A stretch of 64,000 nt of DNA from Gloeopeniophorella convolvens (taxonomy: Eukaryota; Basidiomycota; Agaricomycetes; Russulales): positions 310,001 to 374,000 of the forward strand of contig WTXD01000002.1 of the NCBI GenBank assembly GCA_022496205.1. The letters are read 5' to 3'. Positions 1 to 12,531 of this stretch are shown piece after piece. Both the position numbers and the translations under genes were made by a program. How positions within the stretch are numbered: position 1 is the stretch's first letter; each line of letters starts with the position of its first letter. Under the pieces are notes generated by a model that saw nothing but the letters and a program-made list of their open reading frames with translations, made no database searches and was not told where the DNA came from.

Positions 1-156
1 GGAGGCTTCTTCCTCTGCGCGTATTTGCCTGAGGACTTTGTCTGCAGCAAGCTCGTTCGCAGTCAAGGACTGCAGCAGGGCATTCTCTCGACGCAGGGAC
101 ATGTCTTCTTGGATGAGCGCGGCTCGTTTGGCAAAGTAATCCTGGGTGTCGGTCAT
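1..156 (-). CDS. Probable ADGF/CECR1-type adenosine deaminase, N-terminus only (cut by window edge)
   Basis: An open frame starts at an ATG (complement of 154-156) and runs off the left edge, giving about 52 residues that begin MTDTQDYFAKRAALIQEDM. It is hydrophilic and helical and ends with an IRAEEEAS stretch. The pattern Y-x-x-R-x-x-L-I-x-x-D followed by an alanine/aspartate-rich helix and R-x-I-R-x-E-E resembles the start of fungal ADGF-type adenosine deaminases, which deaminate adenosine. The catalytic barrel would lie outside the window, so this is recognition from a short N-terminus. It is transcribed divergently from the Csm1 gene across about 250 bp. Confidence 0.45.
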   Translation of the reverse strand, partial: MTDTQDYFAKRAALIQEDMSLRRENALLQSLTANELAADKVLRQIRAEEEAS

Positions 157-404
157 ATCTGCGCGTGAAATACTTCTTCTAGACGACAACGAAATATAAA
201 CGGGCAGCCCTCCGAGCGATAGTTGGGGTACTGGCGTGGTGGTGGACAGCTGATAAGAAATTCTCGTTCATTAAGCTCGCAGGGCCGAGTCTGGCCGAGT
301 GAAGAGAGGGCGCGGAGATGGCGGACCGAAGTCAGATCGTTGATCGACGCGCTTCAACTTCTTTGGTCAAGCAGAGACGCCCACTGCGCACGGTCTTTAC
401 CCTC
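157..404. promoter_or_regulatory. Shared divergent promoter region
   Basis: This is the gap between the start of the leftward deaminase-like gene and the rightward Csm1 gene. I see no TATA box or coding frame that I trust. The two 5' ends are close enough that the control region is probably shared. Confidence 0.4.
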
Positions 405-2068
405 ATGTCCTCAGACTCTGACGAGCTCGGTGCGCGTCATTCACGTTTATAACACTACCTAAGCTCACTATTACCCTAAAATACAGGTGGCTTCAACCCC
501 ACGACCCCCGTGGCGCCCTCAAAGAAGCGCAAAGCGCCTCCGTCGCGTGTGGCCGCGGGTCCGTCGACCACAAAGGCACCCAAAAGTGCCGCCGGACGGC
601 CACGCAAGCCATCGCGCGAGTCGCCCATGGTCATCGACGACGAGGATGAGGACGTGCCAGAGGTTATCGAGTCGGAGCCACGGACCAAGGGCAAGGAGAA
701 GGCCGCTGCGTCCCCCGTAGTGAACGGAAAGCCGGCATCAAAGGTCAAGGCCAAGACCAAGGCAAACGCCACGGCGAACGTATCTAGGAAGGACTCTACG
801 CCCGTAATTGTGGAGGACTTGGACGACGAGGAGCCGCCACCAGCTCGGCCCCCGCCCGTGACGAAGAAAACGAATGGTCGTGCGGGTACGGATGCCAACG
901 GGGAGAAGGAACGACGTCCCCTTGCGCGCGAGCTGGAGAAGATGAAAGAGGAACGGGACATGGTGCGTCTTTGGGAGTGTTGGTGTGCTTATGGATGACT
1001 GACCGACTGACTGTTCACGAAGTACAAAGAACAGAATGAGCAGTTGACCAAACAGATGCGAGAACTCCTTCAAGTCAGGAATACAGACCCAGAAGGACAG
1101 TTGGAAGCCATGAAGGCGCAGTACGAGGCATCGACGAAAGGTGAGTCTCTGTGGCCTAGCCTTCTCACTGTCAACTGACACCCGCTTTAGCGCAGGAAGA
1201 GCTCATCAAGGAGCTGACAGCGCAGATTGCCCGCCTGAACCCCATGTTGAGAGAAGGACGCACGTCAACACTCCATTTCTTGACAAGAGAAGCAGCAGAC
1301 GAGGAGAAGCGCAGCCTCGAGGACCGCCTCGAGCAAGTACGGGAGACGCTCAAGCAGAAGGACACTGTCATCAAAGACAAAGACTCTCGCATCGCTACCC
1401 TAGAAGAGCAACGTCAGTACTGGTGGCGGCTACTCGAGTCTATACTGACCCCATACGTACCTTTTGCAGTCGAGACGACACAAACCGACCTGAAGGCAGA
1501 GATCGCTCACAGCCAGACTTTACAGACGAAGAACACCAGGGCAGCACGCGACCCTCCAGGATCTACTTTGCGCGGGCGCGACGCCGCAGACCCACTTATC
1601 GGCGACCCAAAGCATGGAATCACGATTCGCCTCTACGAAGATTTGACGAATCTCATTGTCTTGAATGCCAAGATCCACCCGGGCCCTTTTGCTCACCTCA
1701 ATCTAGAAGATACCACGTATACCTGCGTCTGGTCGCACGGTGCCTGTGAGCACAGATGGTTACTACAGTCTTGCAGTCGGTCTAACCTTTGTGTTATTGC
1801 AGTCAGCCTTTCTTTCACACTCACATCCACCCACCAGAACAAAAATGTTAATAATCCCGTGAAAACCAAAGGGGATCTCACACAAATGGTGCGATATGCA
1901 CCACTGGAACTGGATAAAGAGAGCGCGGAACACGTTGCAAAGTTGGATTTCCTGGCGGATACGTTCACCTTCGAATACGAGCAGATGGGCTTCTTTTTGA
2001 AGACGCTCAACGAGCACGTCGCCGGTCTTCAAGACGATCAAGACGACTCCGCCATGACAGAAGGCTAA
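405..2068 (+). CDS. CSM1: Monopolin complex subunit Csm1/Pcs1 (chromosome segregation)
   Basis: The spliced product is 460 aa. My model has a 25-nt first exon starting at ATG 405 (M-S-S-D-S-D-E-L) and introns 430-486, 963-1022, 1141-1190, 1413-1469 and 1746-1802. All join in frame and the spliced length is an exact multiple of three. The N-terminal third is basic and acidic low complexity (KKRK near the start, then VIDDEDED). The middle is a coiled coil rich in E, K, Q and R. The C-terminal part carries the compact Csm1-type globular domain, ending with LDFLADTFTFEYEQMGFF. Csm1/Pcs1 forms V-shaped dimers that crosslink kinetochores or rDNA and orient sister chromatids in mitosis and meiosis. 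The large exon has no ATG of its own at its 5' end, which is why I added the small first exon. Confidence 0.78.
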
Positions 2069-2129
2069 CCCAGTCGCTAAATGGACCCGCCACCCGCATC
2101 TCTATTTCCACACTGCATCTGTTGTACAT

Positions 2130-4638
2130 CTATTGGTCCCCTTCATCTTTGCTCCGCTCCCCCTGTCTATCTGGAACACGGAACCCAGCTTTCTGCCATA
2201 TATCCAACGCGGCGTGATCCCCGCGCCCAAGCGCCGTCTTCATAGCCAACGACGCAAACCCCTCCACGTCCGCGCCGCCGAGGTTCGCCCCCGCCGATAC
2301 CAGCGTGCTCACAATCTCCTCGTGGCCCTGCCTTGCCGCCTGCCAAAAGCCCCGCTCGAGCCCGCGCATACCCGACGAAAGCAACGACTCACATAGTACA
2401 GCGCCGTGTGGCCCAGCGTATCGCGCAGATGCACCAGCGCGCCCGCCTTGAGCAGCGCCCGCACGCTCCGCGCGCTCCCGCCGAGCGCCGCAACGTGCAG
2501 CGGCGAGCGCCCAGACGCCGGGTTGATCCAGTTGACGATCCCGCCCGCGACCGCGTGGCCCTCCTCCCCGCGCGCCGCGTCCGCCGACAAGCAATACGCG
2601 AGCCCCTCCGCGTCGTCCGCGGCCGCCGCGAGATGGATCAGCCACGAGGAGAGCGCGCCCTGCGTTGCGGCAGCCTCGCCCGCTGTCCACGCCCACGGCG
2701 CGCCTGCGTCCGCGTCCGCGGGCTCGTCGCCCGCCGCGGCGTCCGAGACGACGATCTGTGGGCCGCGCACGGGCGCCGTGAGCCGCACGACGCGCGCGAG
2801 CGCGCCGCCGATTGCGTCCAGGTTCGCGTCGAGCATGGGCGTGCGCGCGGGGGGGCCGCGCGCGTGAGCTCGCCGCGCAGCGGCGCCCCGACGAGGCTGC
2901 GCACCTGCGCGGCGGAGAGCTCCGGCTTCGCGAGGAGGTAGCTGAGCTTCGTGAGTGCGCTCTGCGTCCCGGGGCGGCGTCAGTGGTGCGGCAGGGAGGA
3001 CGGGGCGCGGGGGCGTGCCTCGGGCGTCATGTCGCCGCCGGGGACGACGCCGGCTTGCAGGAGCGTGCGACCCGTCTCGTACGCGTCGGACACGGCGCCG
3101 CGCGCGCACTGCGTAATCGCAACGACCACGACACCGCGGTCGCACGCCTCGCGCAGGGCGGACATCAGGTCGTTGCGCTGCGGCGCGTTGCCTGCGCCGA
3201 ACGTCTCGAGGACGACGCCCTTGATAGGCGGCGTGAGGAACGCGCGGACGGTCGCGGCGGTGATGCCGGGGAAGAGGCGCAGCGTGGCTGGATGATGGTG
3301 TGAGTGGACCTCCGTGATGTGGCGGGTACGAATTGGGGGGTGTACTCACCTACATGCGGGCTGAGCTCTGCTGTGCGTGAGTACGTAGGCGATATGGACG
3401 CGGTTGCTGCATACCCTTGTGCGCTCTGAATCTACGCATGCTTGTTTGGCGGATCACATCGTTCCAGTTTACCACAATGTCTATACCAACTGTTGTATTG
3501 GATCAGCGGTTGCTTTGGCTACTGTAGTATATCGTGTAATAGCACTTGCCGTTTACTAGCGGCGGGAAGTTTGGGCTCATGAAAGCGTCGAAGTCATGGG
3601 ATGAGGCCTTTGAGACCCTATTGCCCCGGAAAAGTGTGTGATTGAAGAATAAACAGCACTCTGTCAAATGTGAAAACTGTCAGAGCTGCTTGTGCGTGGA
3701 AGCAGCGCACGAGATGATACCTGGGATGATGTAGTGGCCTGCGACGGATAATGCACCCAGAAGGTTGTCTACGGCATCGTTCCGAAGCTGTGACAGTGGT
3801 ATCTGCGCCCCAGTAACGATCTGTTCGTGATCGTGGCACGTCCTTCAGAGATGAACGTAGAATGGATCACTGCTACATACCACAGTTTTGCCCAGGTCCT
3901 CCAGCAAAAAACTGAGAGCGCTCGAAGTATATGCCATCGTATCCGTTCCATGTAGAATCACAAAAGCGTCAAACAAGGAGTAATTCAATTCGATTTCGGT
4001 AGCTATGCGAATCCAGTCTGCACTACGAAGAGATCAGACGACCAATGCAAGACAGACGCGCATGATGTATGACCTTCTATTTCGATGTTGCTGCTATCCA
4101 AGAGGGGCTGCCACTAAAACTTCCGGTCAGGTTCGAGACCTTTCACCATCGCCGATGATACCTCTAGAACGGCATAACGTATGCGCTTCCCAATGCCACC
4201 GGCGACGGCACTTCGTGGCGTCACAAGTGCCGGCATGCGAGCTTCGTACACGTCTTCGGCTACTTTGATAGAGTGCGGTTGAGCGCCCATAGGATGCTGT
4301 GCGGCAGTGGGACCAAGAGCAGCATGAGCACCCATGGGGCGAGAAGAGCGCACGAGTAGCGTCGAGTGCTTTTGCGAAGCAGAGGCGGTGGCAGTGAACT
4401 CCGCGGTGACAGGCGACGACCTGCCGCTCGAGCTCCATTGCCTGAAACCCTCCACAGTGCTCGCATGTGAGAACAGGGAATCCTGGAGGGGATCGTGGAA
4501 GCGGGTCTGGCTGCGGAGCGTTTCAGTGAGGAAGTACGGCTCTGGTACGTAGCCATGTTCTCCAACGAGCATGCCGATGGTACCGCCTGTGTAGATAATT
4601 AGCACTTTTGACTCATCAGAAACTAGTGCGAGTTCCAT
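2130..4638 (-). CDS. Cytosolic type I L-asparaginase with C-terminal ankyrin repeats
   Basis: The start at 4638 gives MELALVSDESKVLIIYTGGTIGM, the first asparaginase signature with its catalytic Thr. A later exon (about 3990-3890) gives ILHGTDTMAYTSSAL, the second catalytic block with the Thr-Asp pair. The exon near 3250-3030 reads LRLFPGITAATVRAFL, then PPIKGVVLETFGAGNAPQ, typical of the family. The 3' exons hold ankyrin repeats (SGRSPLHVAALGGSARSV, DTLGHTALYY, QGHEEIVSTLVSAGANL). This is the layout of animal and fungal ASPG-type enzymes that hydrolyse asparagine to aspartate and ammonia. Several short introns interrupt it, and internal junctions between 3300 and 3900 are less certain. It diverges from TRP5 across about 225 bp. 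Confidence 0.88.
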
Positions 4639-4862
4639 CTGAGTGTAGACGTCGCGCAGGAGGACAGAGTCGGTAAGGAGGGTATCAAGGTCTCGGAGAT
4701 GGTGCCGCAGCGGCGGGATGCTCGGATGTGTCGGAACTCGTCGGCTTGGCAGCCGACTCCAAGATTTGCCAGCGGTGCACTCGATCTAAGCGCCTATGAG
4801 ATCTCCATAAAATACGACTCCATCTCACAGTCATAGCAACATCGAGTCATTCTCCTTCGACC

Positions 4863-7508
4863 ATGGACGCCATCAAGCAGGTCTTCTCCAAAAAGAGTGC
4901 AGAGGTAGTCGCGTCGATTTCGCGGATGCATAATCTCTGAATTCTCTCGCACATGCACAGGGCACTCCCGCTCTGGTCACTTTCGTGACGGCAGGGTACC
5001 CCACCCCGCAGGAGACTGTCCCAATACTCCTCTCGATGCAGGAGGGGGGAGCAGATATCATCGAGCTTGGCGTACCTTTCTCCGATCCCATGGCCGACGG
5101 TCCCGCTATCCAAGAGACGAACAACGTGTGTCATGCTGAAGTCGTATCCCATTGCCGAACCTTGATTGCTCAAAAAGGTCGCTTTGCAACACGACGTCGA
5201 CTACGCGACATGTTTAGGGATGGTCAGAGAAGCGAGGAGTAAAGGGCTGACAACTCCAATCATTCTCATGGGTAAGTGCATGTGTGTTGTGGGTCTTCGT
5301 GGGATTCACAGGACCACTCAGGTTATTACAACCCATTGCTTGCGTACGGCGAAGAGAAGGCGATTCAAGATTCATATGAAGCTGGAGCGAATGGCTTCAT
5401 TGTTGTGGACCTGCCTCCCGAGGAGGCTGTTTCCTTCCGAGGGAAGTGCACATCTGCCAAGTGAGTGCATGCTTTCTGCTCACGCTGCCATCCCGCTAAC
5501 AACTTGACCCAGCATCTCCTACATTCCTCTTATCGCTCCTTCCACCACCCTCCACCGTATCCGGTTCCTCGCGACGATCGCTGATACCTTTATCTATGTT
5601 GTCTCCAAGGTAGGGGTATTGCTGGCTAAGGCTTCGACGTTCCTGACGCCAGCCAGATGGGCACCACTGGATCTTCGGACAAGGTCTCCCTGAACTCGGC
5701 ACTCCCCAACATCATCGCTCGTATCAAGGAATATACTACTGTTCCTCTTGCAGTCGGCTTTGGAGTGTCGACTCGTGACCACTTCAACGTGGTCGCAGAT
5801 GCCGGTGCCGAGGGTGTCGTCGTCGGTAGCCGTTTGGTATCGGTCATAAAGGAGGCACCCGCCGATCAGATCTCCGCCAAAGTTGAGGAGTATTGCCGTA
5901 CTCTCAGCTTGAAAGGGTATCCGCCTCAGCAGCGGTCCCCGGCAAACGGTGCAGCTCAGCCCACAAGACCAGTCACGAACGCTAACCGCACCGGGCCACC
6001 GGTCTCAAATTCGGCGTCTGAACCTATTGTCCTTCCTGCGCGCTTCGGCCAGTTCGGTGGACAATATGTCCCGGAGGCCCTCTTCGACTGTTTGGTGGAG
6101 CTGGAGGCGGCGCACAAGTCTGCCATGGTCGACCCGGAGTTCTGGAAAGAGTGGGAAGGCCTATTCAAATATATGAACAGGCCTTCGAACCTCTATTTCG
6201 CCGAGAAACTCACGAAACACGCCGGAGGCGCGAAGATCTGGATGAAGCGAGAAGACCTGTTCGTCCTTCATTCGGGATAGCTCGTATTGGCTGATACAAC
6301 GTTTGTAGGAATCACACGGGCTCGCATAAGATCAACAATGCGATAGGACAAATCTTGCTGGCTCGCAGGATAGGAAAGACGCGTATCATCGCCGAGACTG
6401 GTGCCGGGCAGCACGGCGTTGCAACGGCCACCGTCTGTGCACGATTTGGCTTGGAATGCGTTATCTACATGGGTGCCGAGGACGTGCGCCGCCAGGCACT
6501 GAACGTCTTCCGGATTGAAATGCTCGGTGCAAAGGTATGCCCCGAGTCTCATATCGTTAGAGCGGTGCTCACAGGTGACCAGGTCATCCCTGTTCATTCG
6601 GGTTCGCGCACACTCAAGGACGCAGTTAACGAGGCCATGCGTGACTGGGTCACCAATCTTTCTACCACTCACTACCTGGTCGGTTCCGCAATCGGCCCCC
6701 ACCCGTTCCCGACCATCGTCCGAGACTTCCAGCGCGTTATCGGCAAAGAGATTAAGCAGCAGATGCAAGAAGTGAGAGGTAAACTGCCGGACGTTGTTGT
6801 TGCATGCGTCGGTGGAGGCAGTAATGCAATCGGAACCTTCTTCGACTTCATCCCTGATAAGAGCGTTCGATTAGTTGGGGTTGAGGCCGGCGGTGAAGGT
6901 TAATTTGTCAATATTACCCCATGACTCAATTACCTCACTAACGGGCCCACCCAGGCATCGACGGTGACAAACACAGCGCAACCCTCTCCAAGGGGCAGCC
7001 TGGGGTTCTCCACGGCGTGCGGACATACATCCTACAGTCCACGGCGGGACAAATCATCGAGACCCATTCTATCAGCGCTGGGCTCGACTACCCTGGTGTC
7101 GGCCCCGAACATGCCTGGCTCAAGGACTCTGGGCGCGCCGAGTACGTCGTTGCAACAGATGAGGAAGCTCTCAGGGGATTCCGCATGTGCACGCAACTCG
7201 AAGGTATCATCCCAGGTAAGTTGCCCCCATGGAATGGAAACGCCGCGTGCTCACGGGGGTGCGTAACAGCGCTCGAATCTGCGCATGCGGTCTGGGAAGC
7301 CGTGAGGCTCGCCGGAACCTTGCCGCCGGAACAGGACATCGTGCTGGTGGGTGCTCTTCACTTCGAGTTGCAGCCATCGTCCATGAAATGCTCACGTGTT
7401 GCTCAGTGCCTGTCCGGACGCGGCGACAAGGATGTAGAGCAGATATCTCAGCTTCTCCCGGGGAAATGGGAAGACATTTTGGATTGGCATGTATCATCTT
7501 CCAAGTGA
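4863..7508 (+). CDS. TRP5: Bifunctional tryptophan synthase (alpha-beta fusion)
   Basis: The alpha domain comes first: [14 protein letters not shown], then [18 protein letters not shown] and [19 protein letters not shown] with the catalytic Glu and Asp. A linker rich in P, N and A follows (about 5925-6015). The beta domain starts at [18 protein letters not shown] and contains [10 protein letters not shown] with the PLP lysine, [14 protein letters not shown], and the GGGSNAIG phosphate loop. It ends in [10 protein letters not shown] and stops at 7506-7508. The enzyme converts indole-glycerol phosphate plus serine to tryptophan, channelling indole between the sites. Around seven introns of 50-60 bp interrupt it; one clear example is 6259-6308, which restores the NHTGSHK motif. 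All key residues appear intact. Confidence 0.95.
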
Positions 7509-7741
7509 ATTGTACGGAATATCTGTACGCACGTGGCTGTATACCGTAGTTAAATTTTCTGTATTGCGATCCTCGCGTCGAGTTGGAGGACCCATCGAGA
7601 TTATCTTCCACAGTGGCGCTGTGTGTCACGTGCGAGGGCGTTGTGACTGCTCTAGATTGACTCTGGAGGCTTTGCACTCTTTCTTTATCCGGAAACACAC
7701 TCCAGCCCGAGCTTACAACCGACCTCAATCGGGCACACTAG

Positions 7742-9185
7742 ATGGCTACCGAGCCTCAAAACGCGGCGGGCCAACGCCCTGTCGAAGCACTGGCTGCAAA
7801 ACTGAGGAGAAGGCATGTGCTTGGACCGGTCCGCGTACGACCACGGCGCTAAACCCCGGTCGATCGCCAGACAAGTGGTCGGGTCTCGCGAGACAGCACT
7901 GGAAACCGTGCTGGTGCTCAGACAAGTCGTGTCGAAAGCGCGATTTCAAAACATCAATCAACTCGTAGAGATTATCAGGAGCGTGGGGCAGAAGCTTTCG
8001 GAGGCTCAGCCAAAAGGTGCCCGCCACTTCCTCTGTGTACTTATCGCTGTGTTCAGACGTACGATCATATCAGAGCATACTGTTGGGAACACAGTCCGAA
8101 AGCTCCTCCATCATGTCCGAGAGGAATACAATAACGCTTCCAAGGGAAAAGCCACCGCGTCCACCAACGAATTTTCCATCACGAATTTCGTTCTGCAAGG
8201 TCGACTACGCAATGAGATGACAGCACAGAAGGCCGAGTCAACCCTCGTCTTGAGAGAAGATGACCTGGAAGACCCAGATTCCTTTGCACGCACATTGAAG
8301 CCTGTCGTAATGGAGGCGATACAGGACATTCTGGATGAACTCGAAACAGTGTATGACAACATCGCGAAGAGTGCCAAAGACCATATACACTCCGAGTGCG
8401 CATACTTTCCTTCGGCCTGAGCATTAAGGTTGACCAAGCCATTCAGCGAGATAATTCTGACCATCGGCCGATCAGGGACCGTGGAGACATACCTGAAGTC
8501 CGCCGCGCATTACCATAAGTTCACCGTCATCGTTGTGGAAAGCGGGCCTTCGTGAGTCCGAAGCCCGAAGCTGTCTACAGTTCCATAACTCACTCACGCT
8601 CTCTCCACAAGGTACGGGGGTCATGACATGGCGCGCTCGCTGTCTTCTGCAGGAGTCTCCACATTCCTTGTTCCTGATTCATCCATCTACGCCCTCATGT
8701 CTAGGGTCAACAAAGTTATTCTTGGAGCACATGCTATTCTTGCAAACGGCGGCATGTTCGCCGTCACAGGCTCGCTCTTAACGGCGACTGCTGCTCGTGC
8801 GCACAGCACGCCGGTCATGGTCTGCGCGGGACAGTTCAAGTTGACGCCACTATGGAATCTCTATCACGAGTATGGTGCATTGGACTTTGCTGACCCGAGC
8901 GGAGTGCTTGGCTTCGAGGAAGGTGATCTGGTTGACAAAGTCGATGTTGTGAATCCCTACTACGATTACGTGCGTCCTGATCTAGTTGACGTGTATGTCA
9001 CGAATGAGTACGTCCGTCGCTGTATTCATGCTTGCTTTCTCACAACGGTTTCGTCACAGCGGGGACCATCCACCACCATCAGTGTATCGGTAAGTAGTAC
9101 TTATGACTCCGTGGACGTTCCTACGAAGCTCACTCGCTCTAGACTTATCAAGGAGTCATATGACGACGAAGACAACGAGCTCTAA
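7742..9185 (+). CDS. GCD7: Translation initiation factor eIF2B subunit beta
   Basis: The product begins MATEPQNAAGQRPVEALAAK and continues R-R-R-Q-V-V-G-S-R-E-T-A-L-E-T. The Rossmann-like C-terminal part has ILTIGRSGTVETYLK, FTVIVVESGPS, and KVILGAHAILANGGMFAVTG, all diagnostic of eIF2B alpha/beta/delta-type subunits. It ends VYRLIKESYDDEDNEL. eIF2B is the guanine nucleotide exchange factor for eIF2, and the beta subunit belongs to its regulatory core. To obtain the conserved RRRQVVGS sequence, intron 1 must be 7813-7870 with a GC donor (AAG|GCATGT) and a CAG acceptor; other introns are GT-AG. The gene lies 234 bp downstream of TRP5 on the same strand. Confidence 0.93.
7813..7870 (+). other. 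GC-AG intron in the eIF2B beta gene
   Basis: The sequence AAG|GCATGT at the 5' end and GCCAG|A at the 3' end delimit 58 bp. Removing it joins AG to A, making the third Arg of R-R-R-Q, and keeps the downstream frame. Using the nearest GT instead breaks the conserved RRRQ block. A CTAAAC branch-like element sits about 20 nt before the acceptor. Confidence 0.75.
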
Positions 9186-9308
9186 ACTTATCGCATCTAC
9201 GTAATGCGCCTTAGATGTAGCGATATACACATACTGTTTCCACGGACTTAAGCATGAGTGGTGTGAAAGGGACTAATGGACGTGCACAATCCTGGCAAGA
9301 TCTTCGCA

Positions 9309-12285
9309 TCAAGAGCGTTTGGTACTCAGAATATCGAAGAAAGCCTCTTGTGGAAGATCTACGCGACCGATCCGCTTCATATTACGTTTCCCCTGCTTTT
9401 GGTTCTCCAGGTGCTTCATCTTGCGTTCGTAATGGCCTGCCAAACCGCACCCGTCAATCCCACGTGGCCGCCATGAGGCAGGAACTGCGCACCTCCATAC
9501 AATCCGGCGGTTACATCCGCACGAAGGGCGGATAGGGTTTCTCGCGCAATGACTTTCTTGCCGACCACAGCTTGGATGGGAACCTCGAACAGCTGCCGAG
9601 GAATGACTTTGTCTGAATGACGGGCGCATTAGGATCGCCGTCATCGCACAGTTACGGCCACGACCGCGGCAGTACTACTCACGGAGTTTTTTCACCCACA
9701 TCCTCCCTATTGCCTGCTCAGCGGTGCGGTGCACAATCAGCGCCAAGGCGTCCACCGGCTTGTTATTGAGCAGGAAGACCATCTGACCAAACCAGCACCC
9801 TTAGATCGTGAGAGAGTTTGTGTAAGGCGGAGATTCACCTTGACAAGATTACTCTGTTTGTACCCAGCATCTTCGTAACTTGAAAGCATACCAAATCAGC
9901 AAAGCTGCGCTGCCAAGTCAGGCCTACCAACTCACTCAAAGCTGGCAAACCCCGAACTGCGGCTCTTTAGCTTATCAAAAAAGTCCGTCACGATTTCGCT
10001 CAACGGCATGATGCATGTGAGCATTGCACGGCTGGAGGATTCTCCTGAAGTCTCCAAGTAGCGATGATCAACGTCCTCCGCTCTATGCTGGAAGCAGAGG
10101 TCCATCATTTCACCGAGATACTCTAGGGGCCATTGATCCTTGAATCAATTCCAATGAAACCGCATTGCAAACGAGCGAACCTTCTGGGACAATGATGGTA
10201 GCTTTCACAACCGGTTCTTGAACTTCGCGCACGTGCGTAGACGTGTCCACCACATCCGGGAAATCTGTGGGATTGCTGACAATGGCGGTGCGGTCTCTGT
10301 ACACGACTGAGAGAGCATTAGTTCGCATGGGGCCTGGGTTATCTGATAGCAGACCTTTGTAAGGTACCGTGGGCGCTGTGACAATGATGTTTGCGTCGTA
10401 TTCGTCTTCTAGGCGCTGTCGGAAAACGTCCATATGAAGCGATCCGAGGAACCCGAGTCTGCAGCCCTGTCCTAAAGCAGTCGAAGATTCTCGCTGGACG
10501 GTTACGCTGCGGTCTGTCAGCGTGAGCTATAACAAGACATGATTATCACGCTCATTCCGCTGAGACAAATTAGCACACCCTCTTAATGGACTCCTCTAAC
10601 TTTGGGAAATCATTAGAGTCCACAGGGTATATGCCGGCAAACACCTGCCAGTCGATTGATATACTACGTGAGTCCGGTATCCTTCTGCCGACGAAACTGT
10701 TTGAATGGAAGTTGCACGCACCATGGCCTTCGCAGGCTGGAAGCCTGGCATGGGTTCAACCACCTCGCCGGCACGGTGCAGCGTGTCGCCAATATGAGCT
10801 GCAGCGTACGCGTCAGAGTAGTGTGCGCGCATCAACGCGAGTCTTACCTTCAGATGATTGCTTCATATTGCAGGCGATGTAGCCGACCTGTCCCGGGAAC
10901 AGCTGGGCGGTCGAGCTTTCTTCAGGATACATGATACCCAGATCGGTAATCTCATACTTTTTGCGGGTGTGACAAGACGCAATCTTGTCTCCTTCAAAAA
11001 CTCGTGAGAAGAGCCTCTGTCAACCAGTATTCGAAAGCATACCTTTGCGTAACACCCCGTCCTGGATGCTCACAAGGGATATTACGCCACGATACCTGTC
11101 GTATCTACAACAATGTGAATAACTTTAGATCAAGAAACACAAAATCAACGAGGTACTGACGAAGAGTCGAAGAGGAACGCTTTGAATCTTTCATCCACTT
11201 TTCCTGATGGAGGGGGTATTCGTTCGACGATCGCTCGCAGTACGCCACCAACGCCTTGCCCGGTTTTTGCAGATATATGCAACACCTCGGCGGGATCAAT
11301 TCCAAAAATAGACTGCATCTGAGCCTTTATTCGTTCAGGCTGAGCTGCCGGAAGGTCTATCTGCAAGTATGTTCGGTGAGACCGGTCCAGGTCTCCAGGA
11401 AGGGGGTATGACCTTGTTTAAGACTGGTATGATTTTAAGACCCCGTTCTCTTGCAGCGTGGAAGACTGAGAGCGACTGTGCCTGAACACCTTGGCTCGCG
11501 TCGACGAGTAAGAGAGCTCCTTCGCAAGCGGCCATTGAGCGTGAGACCTCCCAGGAGAAGTCGACATGTCCCTAATGCATAAGGTCAGCTCCGTGTGCCA
11601 CGCTTGTAGTAGTTTGTCCTACGGGTGTGTCAATCAAGTTTAAGAGGTATTCCATGTCGTTCTGCTGATAGAACATGCTGCGACCATACAACACATCAGC
11701 CTAAAAGTTCCAGCAGGTTTGGACGTCACTGACCTTGCGGTCTGCGCCTTGACTGTGATGGTGTGATGTCGGGTACATCCCTTTGAATAGCGTTGTGCAG
11801 GCAGTGCGCACCTGTAATTCCTCTCTCTCGCTCAACCTTTAGTTTGTCAAGGACCTGTTGGTTCGCCCCTTTCAATCCCGCCTTGATGGTGCCGGTCATC
11901 TGCTGACACAATGAGCAGAGTGCCAAAAAGGTTAAAGCTGACGAGCCTCCAGGAGTCTGTCCGCGAGGGTGGACTTCCCGTGGTCTGCAGGGAACTGATC
12001 AGAGCTGCACCCCCAGTATGGAGGGAGACCGCGAACCAATGTGAGCGATGATTGAGAAGTTGCTAAAATGCACAAGTGAGCAAGGAGATATGAACGCATG
12101 AGCTAAGGGTCGCCGAACCGTATGCTATCGCAAGGGTAGTCGCCCATGTTCACCTGGGACGGTGCTACTGCAGCAGAGCGCGGGATTGCCGATGTGCTAA
12201 ACGCAGCGGTTGCACAGAAGATGTACGTGTTCCTCGTTCTCTTCGAAAATTCCCTGAGACATGCCGCCCGCCATGTTGGGTGCAT
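9309..12285 (-). CDS. GUF1: Mitochondrial translation elongation factor 4 (LepA/Guf1 GTPase)
   Basis: The start at 12285 gives [20 protein letters not shown] followed by [15 protein letters not shown], a basic, hydroxylated presequence with a plausible mitochondrial cleavage region. Splicing then gives [21 protein letters not shown] (G1 P-loop region), [14 protein letters not shown] (G2), LLNLIDTP (G3) and PVLNKIDLPAA (G4). AFLFDS and the LepA-specific C-terminal part follow, including [27 protein letters not shown] and the basic tail [18 protein letters not shown]. Guf1 is a membrane-associated GTPase that remobilises stalled mitochondrial ribosomes. The gene has many short exons (about a dozen introns). 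It converges on GCD7 with about 120 bp between the stops. Confidence 0.92.
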
Positions 12286-12531
12286 TCCCGGGTGGGATTG
12301 GCCTGGGGCGGTCGCGTTGTGAAGACGCAGAAGTCAAGAGCCCGAAGCGCGTCGCGGCGCGTCACGCCGCTGGCGGAGAACGCGGAGAAATATTGGCTTG
12401 TCATGGCCGATGACAAATATCTACTTTCCAACCTCGACCACGACTCCTCGCCGCTGCTGCATTTCCATCTCGAGCACCGACCTCAGGTCTCCATCAACTC
12501 TGTACAGTTAACTCATATACAAGAGCATACG
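12286..12531. promoter_or_regulatory. Divergent promoter between GUF1 and CWF18
   Basis: These 246 bp separate the two start codons. I see no clear TATA box, and short open frames here have no support. Both flanking genes are housekeeping, so a shared TATA-less promoter is likely. Confidence 0.45.

Noticed and set aside
2309..3349. Long minus frame of 346 codons in the asparaginase region
   Set aside because: Only its C-terminal part is the real ankyrin exon; the N-terminal part reads through introns and a wrong frame.
4127..4145. tRNA B-box-like GGTTCGAGACC
   Set aside because: It lies inside the asparaginase coding sequence, and the flanks do not form a T-arm or acceptor stem.
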